Assembly: GCA_026770025.1 (NCBI GenBank)
Contig: JAMXDE010000027.1
Location: forward strand, 186,001-250,000
Reading direction: 5' to 3'
DNA from: Craspedostauros australis
Lineage: Eukaryota > Bacillariophyta > Bacillariophyceae > Mastogloiales > Achnanthaceae
Length of the DNA stretch: 64,000 nt
Each line of letters starts with the position of its first letter. Within the stretch, counting starts at the first letter, position 1. A program made the position numbers and the translations under genes. The notes beneath the pieces were generated by a model. It ran no database searches. It was not told the origin of the DNA and saw nothing but the letters and a program-made list of their open reading frames with translations. Of the stretch, positions 28,501 to 37,547 are shown in pieces.

Positions 28501-30131
28501 GACGATGAATCACCCTCCACTCGCATTGTGGCTTGGAAGGCCTCCTTGCTGAGCTGTGGCTGATTGTAGTATCCAGCAGTAACGGACGCTCCTGCGACCC
28601 AGATCTCCCCAGTGACGTTGTCTGGACGTTGCACACAAATGTCCGGGTCAACGATGATGATGTCGACCGAGCTGTGCAGATTGCTGCGCTGGGCGATGGC
28701 GACGAATGGTTGGAGATCTTCATCTGGTCTCATGGTTGAGAGATGGAAGCCATGGTTGTAGCTGACGCCAACCACGTTCTCCGCCAGTCCGTACGCTGCG
28801 AGGAACCAGTCCTCGCGCAAGTTGTACTGACAGAATGCATCGGCGAAGTTCTTCTCGGTGTCAAGCCGGATTGGTTCAGCGGCGTTCTGGAGATGAAGCA
28901 CGCTCGAGAGGTCCAGCTTGGGGATGGGATTAGTCTGCCCTTTGGGGCTCTCCAGGGCCTCGTTGTACTTGCGGGTGACCAGCCGATAACCGAAGTCAGG
29001 GGCGGCGCTGATATGGCACTTGTGCTGCGACATGAGATCAACCCAGAGCAATGGGTTGCGGATGAAAGCAACCGGCGAAATCATATGAGAACGGTAGGCA
29101 CCTGCCAATGGCGCAATGCCCATCTCGATGAGACCCATGTCGTGGTACTGGGGAAGCCAGGAGCATGTCGCGATGCGCTCCGGGACTTGGCTTGCGCCAC
29201 CCAGCTGGTCTTTGAATGACTCGAACCAGTAGCTCTGCACGAGCTCGATGTTGGCTCTCAGTGCGTTGTGGGTCACCATCACGCCCTTGGGGTCGCCCGT
29301 GCTTCCAGATGTATACTGGAGGAAGGCGAGGTCCGAACCTTTGATGTTGGGTTCATCGAATGAAGGTGGCGACGACGATGAGCGGCCGGACATGAGGCTG
29401 GAAAGGAAGCCATTCTTGGCTTGCTTGTTCTTGCCGTTGGTCTTGTTGGCGATGAACGGATCGTGACGGATAATGCGATCGGTGACTTTGTACTTGATCC
29501 CGCTCGGCCACAAGGAGCGGCTCTTGGACGCCGGATTGGCGCGATCGGCAGCGCGGAGCATGTTGATGGATGTTTGGGTGAGGATGAGTGCTGGTGCACA
29601 ATCCCCGATGACCTTGTTCATTTTGGTGAGAGACTTGACGAGCGGTGGTCCGGGAGGGTAGACCAGGACGGCCGTCACTCCTGCGCGGAGACATCCCACG
29701 AACATGGCGAAGAAGTGGAGTCCGAAGTCGTAGCAGAGGACGACGCGGTCATCTTTCTTGGCGCCCCACTTGTTGCGGATGAGGTGAGCGCAGTGTCCTG
29801 CTTCATCCCAGAGCTGTTGGAAGGTGTAGTTGTTGGTTGCCTTGCCTTTTTCATTGTACCAGGTGGAGAAGACGGTGTCGGACTTGAGTTCGACGATGTA
29901 CTTGATGTGTTCGACGAAGGACTTGGTTTGGATGGACTTGTGAATGATCTCGTGCTCAGTGGCGTTGGTGTTGGTGATGGTGATGTCCTTGGTGATGTCC
30001 TTGGTGGTGCCGGCCTCGCTGTTATCAGCGATGGTGCGGGTGGCATCGGAGGGAGCAGTCTCGCCCTGCCCGTCCCGTGTACTACCATGCTGGCTTCCAG
30101 AGAAAAGCGGCAGGGTGCTGGTGTTACTCAT
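25545..30131 (-). CDS. Fatty-acyl-AMP ligase / acyl carrier / Pls-type membrane fusion
   Basis: This protein has 1528 residues if translation starts at the ATG at 30129-30131 (context CCAAAATGAG). An in-frame ATG 30 codons upstream (30219-30221) would add a peptide that looks like 5' UTR. Residues about 60-700 are an adenylate-forming enzyme of the FAAL type: core loop YTSGSTGDPKG near 272, SWLPQYHDMGLI, AYGLAEN, and the hinge/closing text GRKKDIVIVNG. A carrier domain follows, with the phosphopantetheine site in DIGLSSMME near 752. The rest (about 825-1480) alternates hydrophobic segments with hexapeptide-like beta-helix stretches, matching the C-terminal region of poly-lysine-synthetase-like NRPS terminal domains (TIGR02353 type). 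Inference: a fatty acid is activated, loaded on the carrier and handed to a membrane-embedded transferase domain. The product is unknown. No intron is needed. Confidence 0.88.
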   Translation of the reverse strand: MSNTSTLPLFSGSQHGSTRDGQGETAPSDATRTIADNSEAGTTKDITKDITITNTNATEHEIIHKSIQTKSFVEHIKYIVELKSDTVFSTWYNEKGKATNNYTFQQLWDEAGHCAHLIRNKWGAKKDDRVVLCYDFGLHFFAMFVGCLRAGVTAVLVYPPGPPLVKSLTKMNKVIGDCAPALILTQTSINMLRAADRANPASKSRSLWPSGIKYKVTDRIIRHDPFIANKTNGKNKQAKNGFLSSLMSGRSSSSPPSFDEPNIKGSDLAFLQYTSGSTGDPKGVMVTHNALRANIELVQSYWFESFKDQLGGASQVPERIATCSWLPQYHDMGLIEMGIAPLAGAYRSHMISPVAFIRNPLLWVDLMSQHKCHISAAPDFGYRLVTRKYNEALESPKGQTNPIPKLDLSSVLHLQNAAEPIRLDTEKNFADAFCQYNLREDWFLAAYGLAENVVGVSYNHGFHLSTMRPDEDLQPFVAIAQRSNLHSSVDIIIVDPDICVQRPDNVTGEIWVAGASVTAGYYNQPQLSKEAFQATMRVEGDSSSDANASADGKMYLRTGDYGFYQDDYLYICGRKKDIVIVNGVNYYPQDIEHAVEEASSAVRSGCVAAFSSDDSGNDGQLEIVFEIRASHVKDAKTVCQQVRRNVISQIGLTPATVAAVEERSISKTTSGKIQRRQSRHRLHAGSQKMVFESKGALDITGKQKDIESQLTDETLSVDSTIGQRSGFGAMGLCEIVKSCTGSNTKPDDEWKDIGLSSMMELELRQSLSQRYNTELPANVFQLFPKVLDLNTFLEASKGEPLPTNLPTLKRIVTIPNEKPLSQTSVAIIQAIGVLVVVLIFSFPTVPVYEVGKAIADSDVLSGHEWVLLPLIVPVWAITLTFVIILSKWIVIGRYTEGYANQTSIYFIRWWFVDRLVDIWERFVGRIIAGTPLMMLFYYLMGADIHRSASVNGTVREFDLVKVDANAMVNTNIRCRVFGPWKDEQQGPSVKFRKTQVGSNAAVNGVLLAGVSVGSGCQVQRVTVLVEGSQAPPNTSIRGNPAFVEAPSSTLKGDDEESATATATGDTTSTTCTSPWIVLGMMKLLWLLVELCFAFACFVGADQLVGDGLPDWRYSSIIYWIALFGLTSVCFLITSIILKWVLIGKKQSGPARTGTFSRFADWACDFHFYIGTTVFLDLTLFSQFWNLVLMAHGMDIDMRSRAMTVLFPPSKLDLITVRRSFVSFCDLDVQEGDQYKAITIEDSSIGMSLTCGPGVTIRKAMVTPCTHVTSDMINIDHHPNNVPLSTLEFLILNINNTLLHIIILAAVTASLVPSYELLAVALKPDTTTALVPIFISASTIIQTIIWLVLLRVIETISIAGSTTRGGPWCISLHMVYYTCCQFFQAWSFESVVWGTPIMNALLRFRGATIQGKMLYFGFRIYEAPLLTFADRAVMDDAIICGHYGVFSTLSLGTSYIDGLMHQMSFALMRKGSATKGAALVEHAPWKMVSDMQASDKRKSLPSSDTLLSEEGEGRKDSQDPADDTRVPDV

Positions 30132-31628
30132 TTTGGTGTTGTGAAACTTGGTGATAGACGGAGACGCTTGTGCGCAGTTGCAGGGATGCTGTTGATTAGT
30201 TCGAAATGGGTATTTCTCCATTTGGTTTGGGCCAGAATCGAAATTGTGGATACATGATCGAAGAATCCGGCTTCAGTTGCGTTGCGCTGTTCATTGGATT
30301 GCCTTGGCACACAAGCGCGGCTGTTGTTTGCTTCTCCGACCATGCCAAATCAGCTCTGAAGCACACAACTCTTGTAGTTGCCGGTGGCACAATTCAAAGT
30401 GCTTTCTATGCCACAGCGGGAGGGCATGGTATGACATCATAGCTCGTGCGCCAACAGGTCATCGATGGCTGGTGCCATACTAATGTGAGTGCAGCGGTTC
30501 ATCGAGCGATTTGCATGGGAGAACGACGAAGGTCCCGAGCGCTTTTCGCGTTTCGGCAGCAGAATGGCACTTGTACCCCGAAGACGTCGCGCATTGATCT
30601 TGGTCCAATGTCCGGAAGGATGACTCAAGATCAAGAGAACTGCGCGAGGCAGAATTGGTTGTACCTACTATCTCTTAATCTTGAGGACGGTGATGTGATG
30701 TGATGATTGTGTTGGTCGGAAATGAAAACATGTCAACGTGATGGGGGTGGTTGACTTCCTTCATCTCAAACACGGCCGGCGTAATGATACTTCCCATTGC
30801 TTGATCTGTTTCTTACTCCGCGATGTTGCTACCAACGTTTCGTCCTTTTGCCAAACGATTGACATACAATGACAAAATGATTGGACACAGAATCTTGTCT
30901 TTGACATATTCAAAAGAGTAGAACAAGTGTCGCGTCTCACAAACAATCGCAGGCTAAACATCACAGACGTGCGATTGTTGGCGCCAAAACAACAACAATC
31001 ACACTCGCCTGTGCCTCAAAAGTTCGTCACCGTTTGCGCGGGAGTACCACGCCCAACAAGACGCGCGCTCTGCATGTGATACGCTTCTCTCGGGCCATCT
31101 CCGCGATGAACTCCGCTCGGCTCGGCTCGGCTCGTGCCATACTTCTACCAATGCTCCGACCCCTCGACTTCACCGAGCAAAGTGGTTTCGGATGGAACTG
31201 AATGTGAAGACCTGGAGTAGCGTGTCCTCTCACGAATCTCATGAAGAAATCAAGCTGATACATCCATCAGAGTATCGCACCCCAATGCTCTAGGAGGACC
31301 AAACACGATGGAGCAAATGGACACACCAGATTCCTCCAATCCAATGCAGAATACTGCTGTGCATTATTTCACTTGCTACTTTACAATAGCTTCGACTATA
31401 ATACGAGCTTGCAGTCCTGACTTGGAAACCAGTTGAACGACGTTTCATTGGGACAAACTGAATACGGACACTATCAAAGTTTCTTCTTTACATTCATGGC
31501 TTGCCTGCGTAATATGATGCTATTCTACGTATATCGAGAAAGCACCGCGAGATGCGCGCGCCTTGGTGACGGTCTGCGTCGACTTGTTCCCTATCCATTC
31601 TGTAATGTATGACATTACATGATACGAG
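30132..31628. other. 1.5-kb intergenic region, promoter of the fusion gene
   Basis: No convincing gene is seen. The part nearest 30131 should carry the fusion gene's promoter and 5' UTR; the part nearest 31628 is the 3' side of the ZIP gene. A CTCGG tandem run lies at about 31108-31128. Short open frames here have no recognisable composition and no support. Confidence 0.4.
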
Positions 31629-33059
31629 TTAATGGTTGTGTCCCTCCTCGCAATGCTCGTGGTTGAGAAGGACGAGGCCGATTGGGATGACTCCCATACA
31701 GAAGCTGAACAGGCAGACGAGCTTCTCCTGTTGGCTGCGGAACGATGCCTGCGCCACAGGGATGCATTCTCCGGCAGCGACGTACATGTAGGTTCCCGCA
31801 CCCAGGGCCAGAAGACAGCCCGTGGCGCTGGCCGAGACATCGGTGGAAAGAATGACGAGGCCGCCGAGCAAAACCGAGAGGCCGCCGAGGAAGTTGAGGC
31901 CAAGCGCCATGGGGACGGACAAGTTGCATTGATTGGTGAGGAGGAAGAAGTCGGCAAGCTCCTGCGCGAGTTCGTGGTAGATCGTGGCGGCGGCGATGGT
32001 GATGGCGACATCGCGGCTGCACAGAAGGAAGCCGGTGCCGACGAGGATACCATCCGTGAAGTTGTGGAAGAAGTCGCCGAGCAGGATGGCAGACGCGAGG
32101 GACCAGTTGATTGGCTTTGCGTCGTCCTGTGCCTGTTCTTTTTCGGCGACAGCGACGTCAGCGGCGTTCTTGTCTTCTCCCTCCGCAGTGGATCCGTCGC
32201 TTTCGCCAACAGCCTTGACCTCGGCGGCAGCCTCTGGGATCGCCTCGTTGCTCTGGCCGTGGGAGTCGTCGTGATGAAAGATCATGGAAGACATGAGAGG
32301 GAGCATGAAGCCGACGATGACGGAGACGCCGAACTTCCAGGAGACAGGGATGTCCCATTCGTCTTCGTGCTCGTCATGTCCCTCTTCGTCATGTTCGTCA
32401 TGATCGTCCTCAGACAACCAGCGATGGTCGTGGCCGTCATGGCTGTCGGCGGCAGTCTCATTGTGGCTTGAATGAGACTCGTCGTGGTCGTCGTGGCTGT
32501 CCTCGTCGCTCTGGTGGAAGCCGATGAGCATGAAGATGGACTCCGGGATGATGAGGAAGACGGCCGTGGCGAGGAGGGCACCGCAGGCGAAGCTAGGGAT
32601 GACGTTCTGCGTGAGCACCTCAAGACGGAACAAGTCTTGGGAGGCTGCGCCCGCGTTGCGTTGTTCCCGAGCGGCAAACGCGGCGGTGATGGCAATGCCC
32701 ACAACTCCAATGAGGCAGGCGAGGTTGATCAAGAGACAGGCGATGATCACTTCGCCCCAAGGCTTGTCATCATCATCATCATCGTCATGTTCATCGTGAT
32801 GTTCATCATGGTCGTCGTGATCATCGTGGTCCTCATGATCGTCGTGATCCTCGTCATGTTCATGACCATCTGTCTCGAGGAAACGCATGAGGGTGGCACG
32901 CGATGGCGAAGACACCTGGGCCTCATCGATTTGGATGGCCTGATGGGCAGCGACGGTGTTGATGGGTTCGCCATGGACGCTGAATTGGGAGTTGGTGCTC
33001 AGGCATGCGACGATCGCAACGAGCGCGACGAGGCTGGAGAGCGTCTTGGGGAATGCCAT
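31629..33059 (-). CDS. ZIP-family metal (zinc/iron) transporter, LIV-1-like
   Basis: 476 residues from ATG 33057-33059; the frame stays open 54 codons further upstream, but this ATG gives a clean signal peptide (MAFPKTLSSLVALVAIVACL). A His/Asp-rich extracellular segment (about residues 75-105, runs of HDDHD) precedes the first of about eight hydrophobic helices. A second His/Asp-rich loop lies between helices 2 and 3 (about 195-250). The metal-binding helices are visible: HNFTDG near residue 332 (helix IV) and YHELAQELADF near 360 (helix V), which differs slightly from the LIV-1 text HELPHELGD. The C-terminus ends NHEHCEEGHNH. ZIP proteins carry Zn2+ or Fe2+ into the cytosol across the plasma or organelle membrane; the His/Asp loops probably sense or collect metal. 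It is divergent from the gene at 34074. Confidence 0.95.
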   Translation of the reverse strand: MAFPKTLSSLVALVAIVACLSTNSQFSVHGEPINTVAAHQAIQIDEAQVSSPSRATLMRFLETDGHEHDEDHDDHEDHDDHDDHDEHHDEHDDDDDDDKPWGEVIIACLLINLACLIGVVGIAITAAFAAREQRNAGAASQDLFRLEVLTQNVIPSFACGALLATAVFLIIPESIFMLIGFHQSDEDSHDDHDESHSSHNETAADSHDGHDHRWLSEDDHDEHDEEGHDEHEDEWDIPVSWKFGVSVIVGFMLPLMSSMIFHHDDSHGQSNEAIPEAAAEVKAVGESDGSTAEGEDKNAADVAVAEKEQAQDDAKPINWSLASAILLGDFFHNFTDGILVGTGFLLCSRDVAITIAAATIYHELAQELADFFLLTNQCNLSVPMALGLNFLGGLSVLLGGLVILSTDVSASATGCLLALGAGTYMYVAAGECIPVAQASFRSQQEKLVCLFSFCMGVIPIGLVLLNHEHCEEGHNH

Positions 33060-34073
33060 GGTTGGTGATTGGCGTGGTGTTATTGTTGTGCGTGTTGGAG
33101 TGAGCGTGCTGAAGTGAGGTGAGTGAAGTATTTGTTCCTCTGTTTCACCTTTGTGTTTTATGAGCTTCTGGTGTGTTGCCTTTCGGATGACGCTGGCTTT
33201 GCTAGCGTTTCTCAGTTGCATTCATCGACAGCGTTTGTGTCCACCTTCTTGTATGCGCTGGCGATCGACGTGCGAGTACGGCAACGCGTACTCGTAGCGG
33301 AAGGATGAGGAATGGAAACAAAGAAGAATGCAACACAGAACACAGATGCGAGAGTTGTTACATCACGCGCCAATAGGCCAAATACTGGCGCAAGTGCAAG
33401 ACGCAGAATCACAACTTCCGGCGCCAAAACAGACGCGAGTGGTATCATGTCTGCGATCGTGCTCTACGTATGCCTTGCAGTGGCCATGAAGATGTGATGA
33501 GCGTAAGATGTGATGAGGAACAGAATGCATGAGCACTTGTGAATCTTGTGAAATCGGTAGTTGTGTGGCTGCGGTTGCGGCCTCTTGTCACAAACGAGGT
33601 GTCAATTCAGGCCTATCTTCGCGTTGTGTGTCAAACCTATAGCCTATTGCTTCACCTTCACACGAGATTGGGCGCAACATGGTGTCAACGTGTTCCTCCC
33701 AACCAGCAGAGCGCGTTCTGATCGGCCTTGGATATAGCCTAATGGAAACACAATCCACTCGAGGGATAGGCCAGAAGTGGTAACGGCATACTGGCAGGCC
33801 GATCACAACGAAACCGGCCATTTCGATGTCTGTTTGCATTTGGTGGCGTCCAATTGGATGTTCACAAGGTACTGATGATTGTGTCTGTGTGTTTGGTTCG
33901 GTCTGTTTGTCGTTGTCGTTGATGAAAAGTGAAGAAGTGGATTCGTTCGATCAACTCAAACGTCTCAAACACACCAACCACATCCACATCCACACCCTGG
34001 CAAAGACCATCATAACACACAAATCCCATGCCAGACATAACACACATCACACACACTGGTGAAGACAAAGAAG
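33060..34073. promoter_or_regulatory. Divergent promoter region between ZIP gene and helical-repeat-like gene
   Basis: About 1 kb between two genes that start in opposite directions, so it should hold both promoters. No TATA box or known metal-response element can be named with confidence. A CACA/ACAC-rich leader (about 33965-34055) directly precedes the plus-strand start, as at other genes here. No gene is seen. Confidence 0.45.
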
Positions 34074-35876
34074 ATGACCGACAGATCGTACGACCCCAAT
34101 GTGGTGATCCAGGCGGCGGACGCCAAGCTGGCGCAGAACGACCTGGACAGCGGCATCATGATGTTCCAAACGGCGCTGCTGAGCTGGGTCGACGACGCGC
34201 GCGAGAACAGCAGCGCAGCGGCCGGCATGGATCCTGAGCAGATGAGGGAGGCCATCGCGACGCTGTGGATCGCCTACGCCCACTTCCTGCAGAAGGCCAA
34301 GCAGTTCAAGTCCGCGACGGAGGCCTACGAGCAGGCCGTCAACGATCCCGTGGCCGGTGCCGTGGGACGCATCTGGTTGGACTACGCTCGCTTTGCGGAG
34401 GACCGCGGCAAGTTGCGCACAGCGCAGAACGTCTACCTGCGCGCGTTGGTGGGCATGGCGGACGTCAGCAACGACCATCAGCCGGCGGCCGTGACGGATG
34501 GCCAGGACCAGTCCTTGCTGTGGGGAGAGTTCCTCGAGATGATGCGCAAGAACAATCCGGCGCTCACCTTGCAGAGCCTCAAGGAGGCCGTGCAGCAGGA
34601 GCATGCGCCGGCAGTCTCTGCGACGGCGTCTGTGGCGGCGTCTGGGGATGTTGCCATGGCGGATGTCCCGGACGCGCCGACCAGTTCAACCTCGTTTCCT
34701 GAGGTTCAAGCCTCAGCCTCCGATGCCGCCGTTCCATCCGTGGACAGCGCAACTGCCGCCACAACATCTGCACCTGCTGCTGCGATTGGTGGCACGGCGC
34801 AGCAACCAGCACCCAAGCGAGCTCGTTTGGACACGCCCGATGCTGGAACGCACGACGAAACATCCCGCACGCACGTCGTCGTGCTGGCCGACGTCAAGGT
34901 GGAGGAATCGGCATTGAAGGAGATTGTGGACAAAGTCGATGAGGAACCCAACTTCATGGCAACCTGGATGATGCGCGATGGCGATTCGCCTCCGGAACCA
35001 CCCAACCCACCGCTCTTTGCACCGGCGCGGCCGAAGCTATCCGACGCGAACGGCAAGGACCTGCTGGGAGGCGAGCTGGCTCTTGCCCTCATTCGGCGGC
35101 TGTTGCAACGATCGGGCGGCGTCGTGCTGGACGTTGCGCGGTCGCTGTGGTATCTCACAGCGGTCAAGGAGAAGCAACAGAAGCTGGCGCTGGATCGCAT
35201 CGACGAGCAGCTCAAGGGCGAAGTGAAAAAGCTCAACGAGCGCCTCGCCGAACGCCTCTCCTCCGCGATCTTTGCCGGCGCAGCCGAGGCCAGCATCCGC
35301 CAAATGAACGACAGCGAACGACACAGCTTTGAGATCACCTGCAACCAACGGCGTCAGCGGGTCCTCAGCAAGGCGGCGTGGGATTTCCGACAGCTGCTCT
35401 GGACGCAGCAGCTGCTGCTCTCGAAGCTCAACGTCCCAGGCTTCAACGGACCCACAGTCGACGGCAGCGTCCTGGATCTCCAATCGCGCGTCTGCTCCTA
35501 TCTGCATTCGGCCTTCTACTTGCGAACGCATATCGGCGAGGCCAAGCACGCGGGAATGCTCAAGCTGCAGGAGGAACGGTTGGTCAAGAGCGGCGTGCAA
35601 ACGGTGGATCCAGCCTCATTCGCCATCATCCAGGACAACAACAACAACAACGCGATGCCACCACCTGGGTTCGGTGCGCCGCAGCACAACCCCGGCATGC
35701 CGCCCTATGGAACCGTCTTGCCCCCGCCACCACCCCCACCACCGCCGATGATGGCACCCGGTCAACCGCAGTATCCAGGACCGCCCGGCACCTACATGCA
35801 GCCGCAGCAGCAGTTCCAAGGTGTCGGGATGATGCACCATCCTGCGGGAGGCCCCAACCAAATGAATTACTCATGA
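34074..35876 (+). CDS. Uncharacterised protein with TPR/HAT-like N-terminus and Pro-rich tail
   Basis: 600 residues from ATG 34074. Residues about 8-140 form paired helices of TPR or HAT style (VVIQAADAKLAQNDLDSGI, ATLWIAYAHFLQKAKQFKSA, VGRIWLDYARFAEDRGKLR), as in RNA-processing scaffolds such as CstF77/Prp39, though I cannot assign it to one. An Ala/Ser-rich linker covers about 175-260. A conserved-looking helical region lies at about 320-520, including a charged coiled segment near 366-400 (KQQKLALDRIDEQLKGEVKK). The last 80 residues are Pro/Gln/Met-rich with a run of nine prolines. No signal peptide or membrane segment is seen. It is probably a nuclear or cytoplasmic scaffold; this is inference from the helical repeats and proline-rich tail. 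Confidence 0.85.
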   Translation: MTDRSYDPNVVIQAADAKLAQNDLDSGIMMFQTALLSWVDDARENSSAAAGMDPEQMREAIATLWIAYAHFLQKAKQFKSATEAYEQAVNDPVAGAVGRIWLDYARFAEDRGKLRTAQNVYLRALVGMADVSNDHQPAAVTDGQDQSLLWGEFLEMMRKNNPALTLQSLKEAVQQEHAPAVSATASVAASGDVAMADVPDAPTSSTSFPEVQASASDAAVPSVDSATAATTSAPAAAIGGTAQQPAPKRARLDTPDAGTHDETSRTHVVVLADVKVEESALKEIVDKVDEEPNFMATWMMRDGDSPPEPPNPPLFAPARPKLSDANGKDLLGGELALALIRRLLQRSGGVVLDVARSLWYLTAVKEKQQKLALDRIDEQLKGEVKKLNERLAERLSSAIFAGAAEASIRQMNDSERHSFEITCNQRRQRVLSKAAWDFRQLLWTQQLLLSKLNVPGFNGPTVDGSVLDLQSRVCSYLHSAFYLRTHIGEAKHAGMLKLQEERLVKSGVQTVDPASFAIIQDNNNNNAMPPPGFGAPQHNPGMPPYGTVLPPPPPPPPPMMAPGQPQYPGPPGTYMQPQQQFQGVGMMHHPAGGPNQMNYS

Positions 35877-35953
35877 TGCGGGGTACTAAGAGTAGCTAGG
35901 AAAGGGAAGAGTTGTATTCGAGTAAAACAGGACATTCTCTTGAGTTTGCGTGA

Positions 35954-36271
35954 CTATGGCAGGGGACGATTGACTCTGATGCCGAAGTGGTGGCTACGGC
36001 TCGTCAAGTGTCTTTCTACGAGGCTGTATTTCCACTGAGTAATTTCATCAATGCGAGCTAACCGTCGCAGCATTACTAGCTCGTACTTAAGCACGTACGA
36101 GGACATTGTACGACGCTTCGACTTGCCTGCGCTGGTGGAATGCCCATGACCATGGCCATGACCGTCGACTGAGCCAGCGCACTTCGATTTCGTCTGATCC
36201 AAATGCAGTGATCGATGAATGGAACGGAAGGGCTGCGTGACCAAAGCGCTGATACTCGACACAGTTTTCAT
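35954..36271 (-). CDS. Possible small basic protein, 105 residues
   Basis: An ATG-started frame that begins 11 bp beyond the stop codon of the DUF1749 hydrolase on the same strand. It encodes a basic peptide with an N-terminal amphipathic, Arg/Ser-containing stretch that could be a mitochondrial leader, a GHGHGHGH run and a helix (YVLKYELVMLRRLARIDE). It could equally be the hydrolase 3' UTR. I know no homologue. Listed as possible only. Confidence 0.25.
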   Translation of the reverse strand: MKTVSSISALVTQPFRSIHRSLHLDQTKSKCAGSVDGHGHGHGHSTSAGKSKRRTMSSYVLKYELVMLRRLARIDEITQWKYSLVERHLTSRSHHFGIRVNRPLP

Positions 36272-36282
36272 GGCCCACCGTT

Positions 36283-36931
36283 CTATTCACCGTCCGTCAG
36301 CATCGTGCTCTGCAACATCGCAGCCACCTTGGCAACGAATATGCTTGCATCCCGATCAGTCTGCGACAAGTTGTGATTCCCAGTCGGCATGTACAACGCT
36401 TCCGCCACCCGTTCTTCTTCTGACGGGCAGTGCCGATTCATGGCGCGGACCAGTCGCTGCGTGAACTCTTTCGTGTCCACGTGCTTCGCGACGTACTCAT
36501 CGGCACCTGAAAATGCCACGAGCAACCTTAGGTTGGAAAGCTTGCCCACATGCCCCAACCGATCGGCCAGTTGATCATCGGTGAAATCGCTGCTGAAGTA
36601 GTCGTCGCGACCACCAATCTCGTGCAAATCCAGAAACCGCTGCGCTGTGATTGGCGCCCAGAAGGCCGCGCGCGGCATCATCTCGTCGGGCCTTCCATCC
36701 TGCACCATGGTCTTGGCCGTGATGACGTTTGCCTTCCACGTCTTCGCATCCTCGTCCATGGGACCTTCGCGGTCGCTGACCGAACCTTGCAACGCGACCG
36801 CCCTCGTCTTGTCCACCAGCTCCTGCGGTCCGTGCTTGAGGAAGTGGATGGAGTTCTGGCATCCTGTGGAGTGACCGACCAACGCGAATGTCTCACCTGA
36901 TCGATGGTGCGACAAGTATGCTAGAAGTTGG
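36283..36931 (-). CDS. DUF1749 alpha/beta hydrolase, exon 2
   Basis: Exon 2 begins after the acceptor CCACAG (36932-36937) and completes a split Ser codon (AG/C). It carries the nucleophile elbow GHSTGCQ (about residue 131 of the joined protein), a loop with an acidic residue (FSGADEYV) and the terminal His in TGNHNL. The joined protein has 326 residues, normal for the DUF1749/UPF0613 family of fungal and protist serine hydrolases, which includes the siderophore esterase relative SidJ. The substrate here is unknown. It ends with TAG. Confidence 0.9.
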
Positions 36932-37215
36932 CTGTGGATGCAATCAATTGGGGATACACAAAAAGAGCACATGATATTATAGATGCAATGCATTGTGATG
37001 ATGTTGAGAACACTTCATAGGTAGGCATGCTTTGCATGGCACACCTCATACGAGCTACTCTGAACGGTGACCATTGGAATGAAATGAAGAATGCGTCGGC
37101 GATACCATTCCGACACGTTCTGGTCTTAGTATGATCCCACAAATGCGATCGGTGAACTTTCTTCAGCAGCAACCCATCACCATCTCAATGCTTGGCGCAC
37201 CATCGTGCCGCTCAC
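36932..37215 (-). other. Intron of the DUF1749 hydrolase gene
   Basis: A 284-nt intron, donor ATCAG/GTGAGC and acceptor CCACAG/CC, phase 2. Splicing joins 'DTDEI' to 'SQLLAYLSHHRSGETF', restoring the family's usual text before the nucleophile elbow. Confidence 0.85.
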
Positions 37216-37547
37216 CTGATCTCATCCGTGTCACGTCCCAGATCGCCATTTCCAAATCCCAAATAGCTCGACGAAAGAACCGGCTGCACCAAACTCCAAC
37301 CGAGGTTGTGGCATGCAGATTCCAACGACTTGGTGTACGGCGTGGGGATCAACCCGTCGCTCAGACCACCAATCAAAATGCACTTGTGCTTGGGAAGATT
37401 GCCATCGCTTTCTTGCAACTGTGTTGCTGCTGGAGGCAATGATTCGAATGCCACCAGATTGCGTGCGTACTGGAATAGAGCACCAGTGAAGGTACCGTAC
37501 GGCGACAGTGGTGGTGCTTGTGCCATGGCAGTTGTTGGCGAAATCAT
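37216..37547 (-). CDS. DUF1749 alpha/beta hydrolase, exon 1
   Basis: Exon 1 starts at ATG 37545-37547 (a second ATG follows seven codons later) and encodes 110 complete codons. It shows the family's first strands: 'LVAFESL', 'KCILIGGLSDGLIPTPYT' (the oxyanion-side GGLxDG motif) and 'LVQPVLSSSYLGFG'. There is no signal peptide, so a cytosolic enzyme is likely. Confidence 0.9.

Noticed and set aside
30132-30221. Upstream ATG of the acyl-AMP ligase fusion
   Set aside because: The extra 30 residues look like translated leader, and the second ATG has a better AAAATG context. It remains possible but less likely.
33060-33221. 54-codon N-terminal extension of the ZIP transporter
   Set aside because: It would hide the clear signal peptide that starts at 33059 and is rich in Thr/Pro/Ser leader-like sequence.
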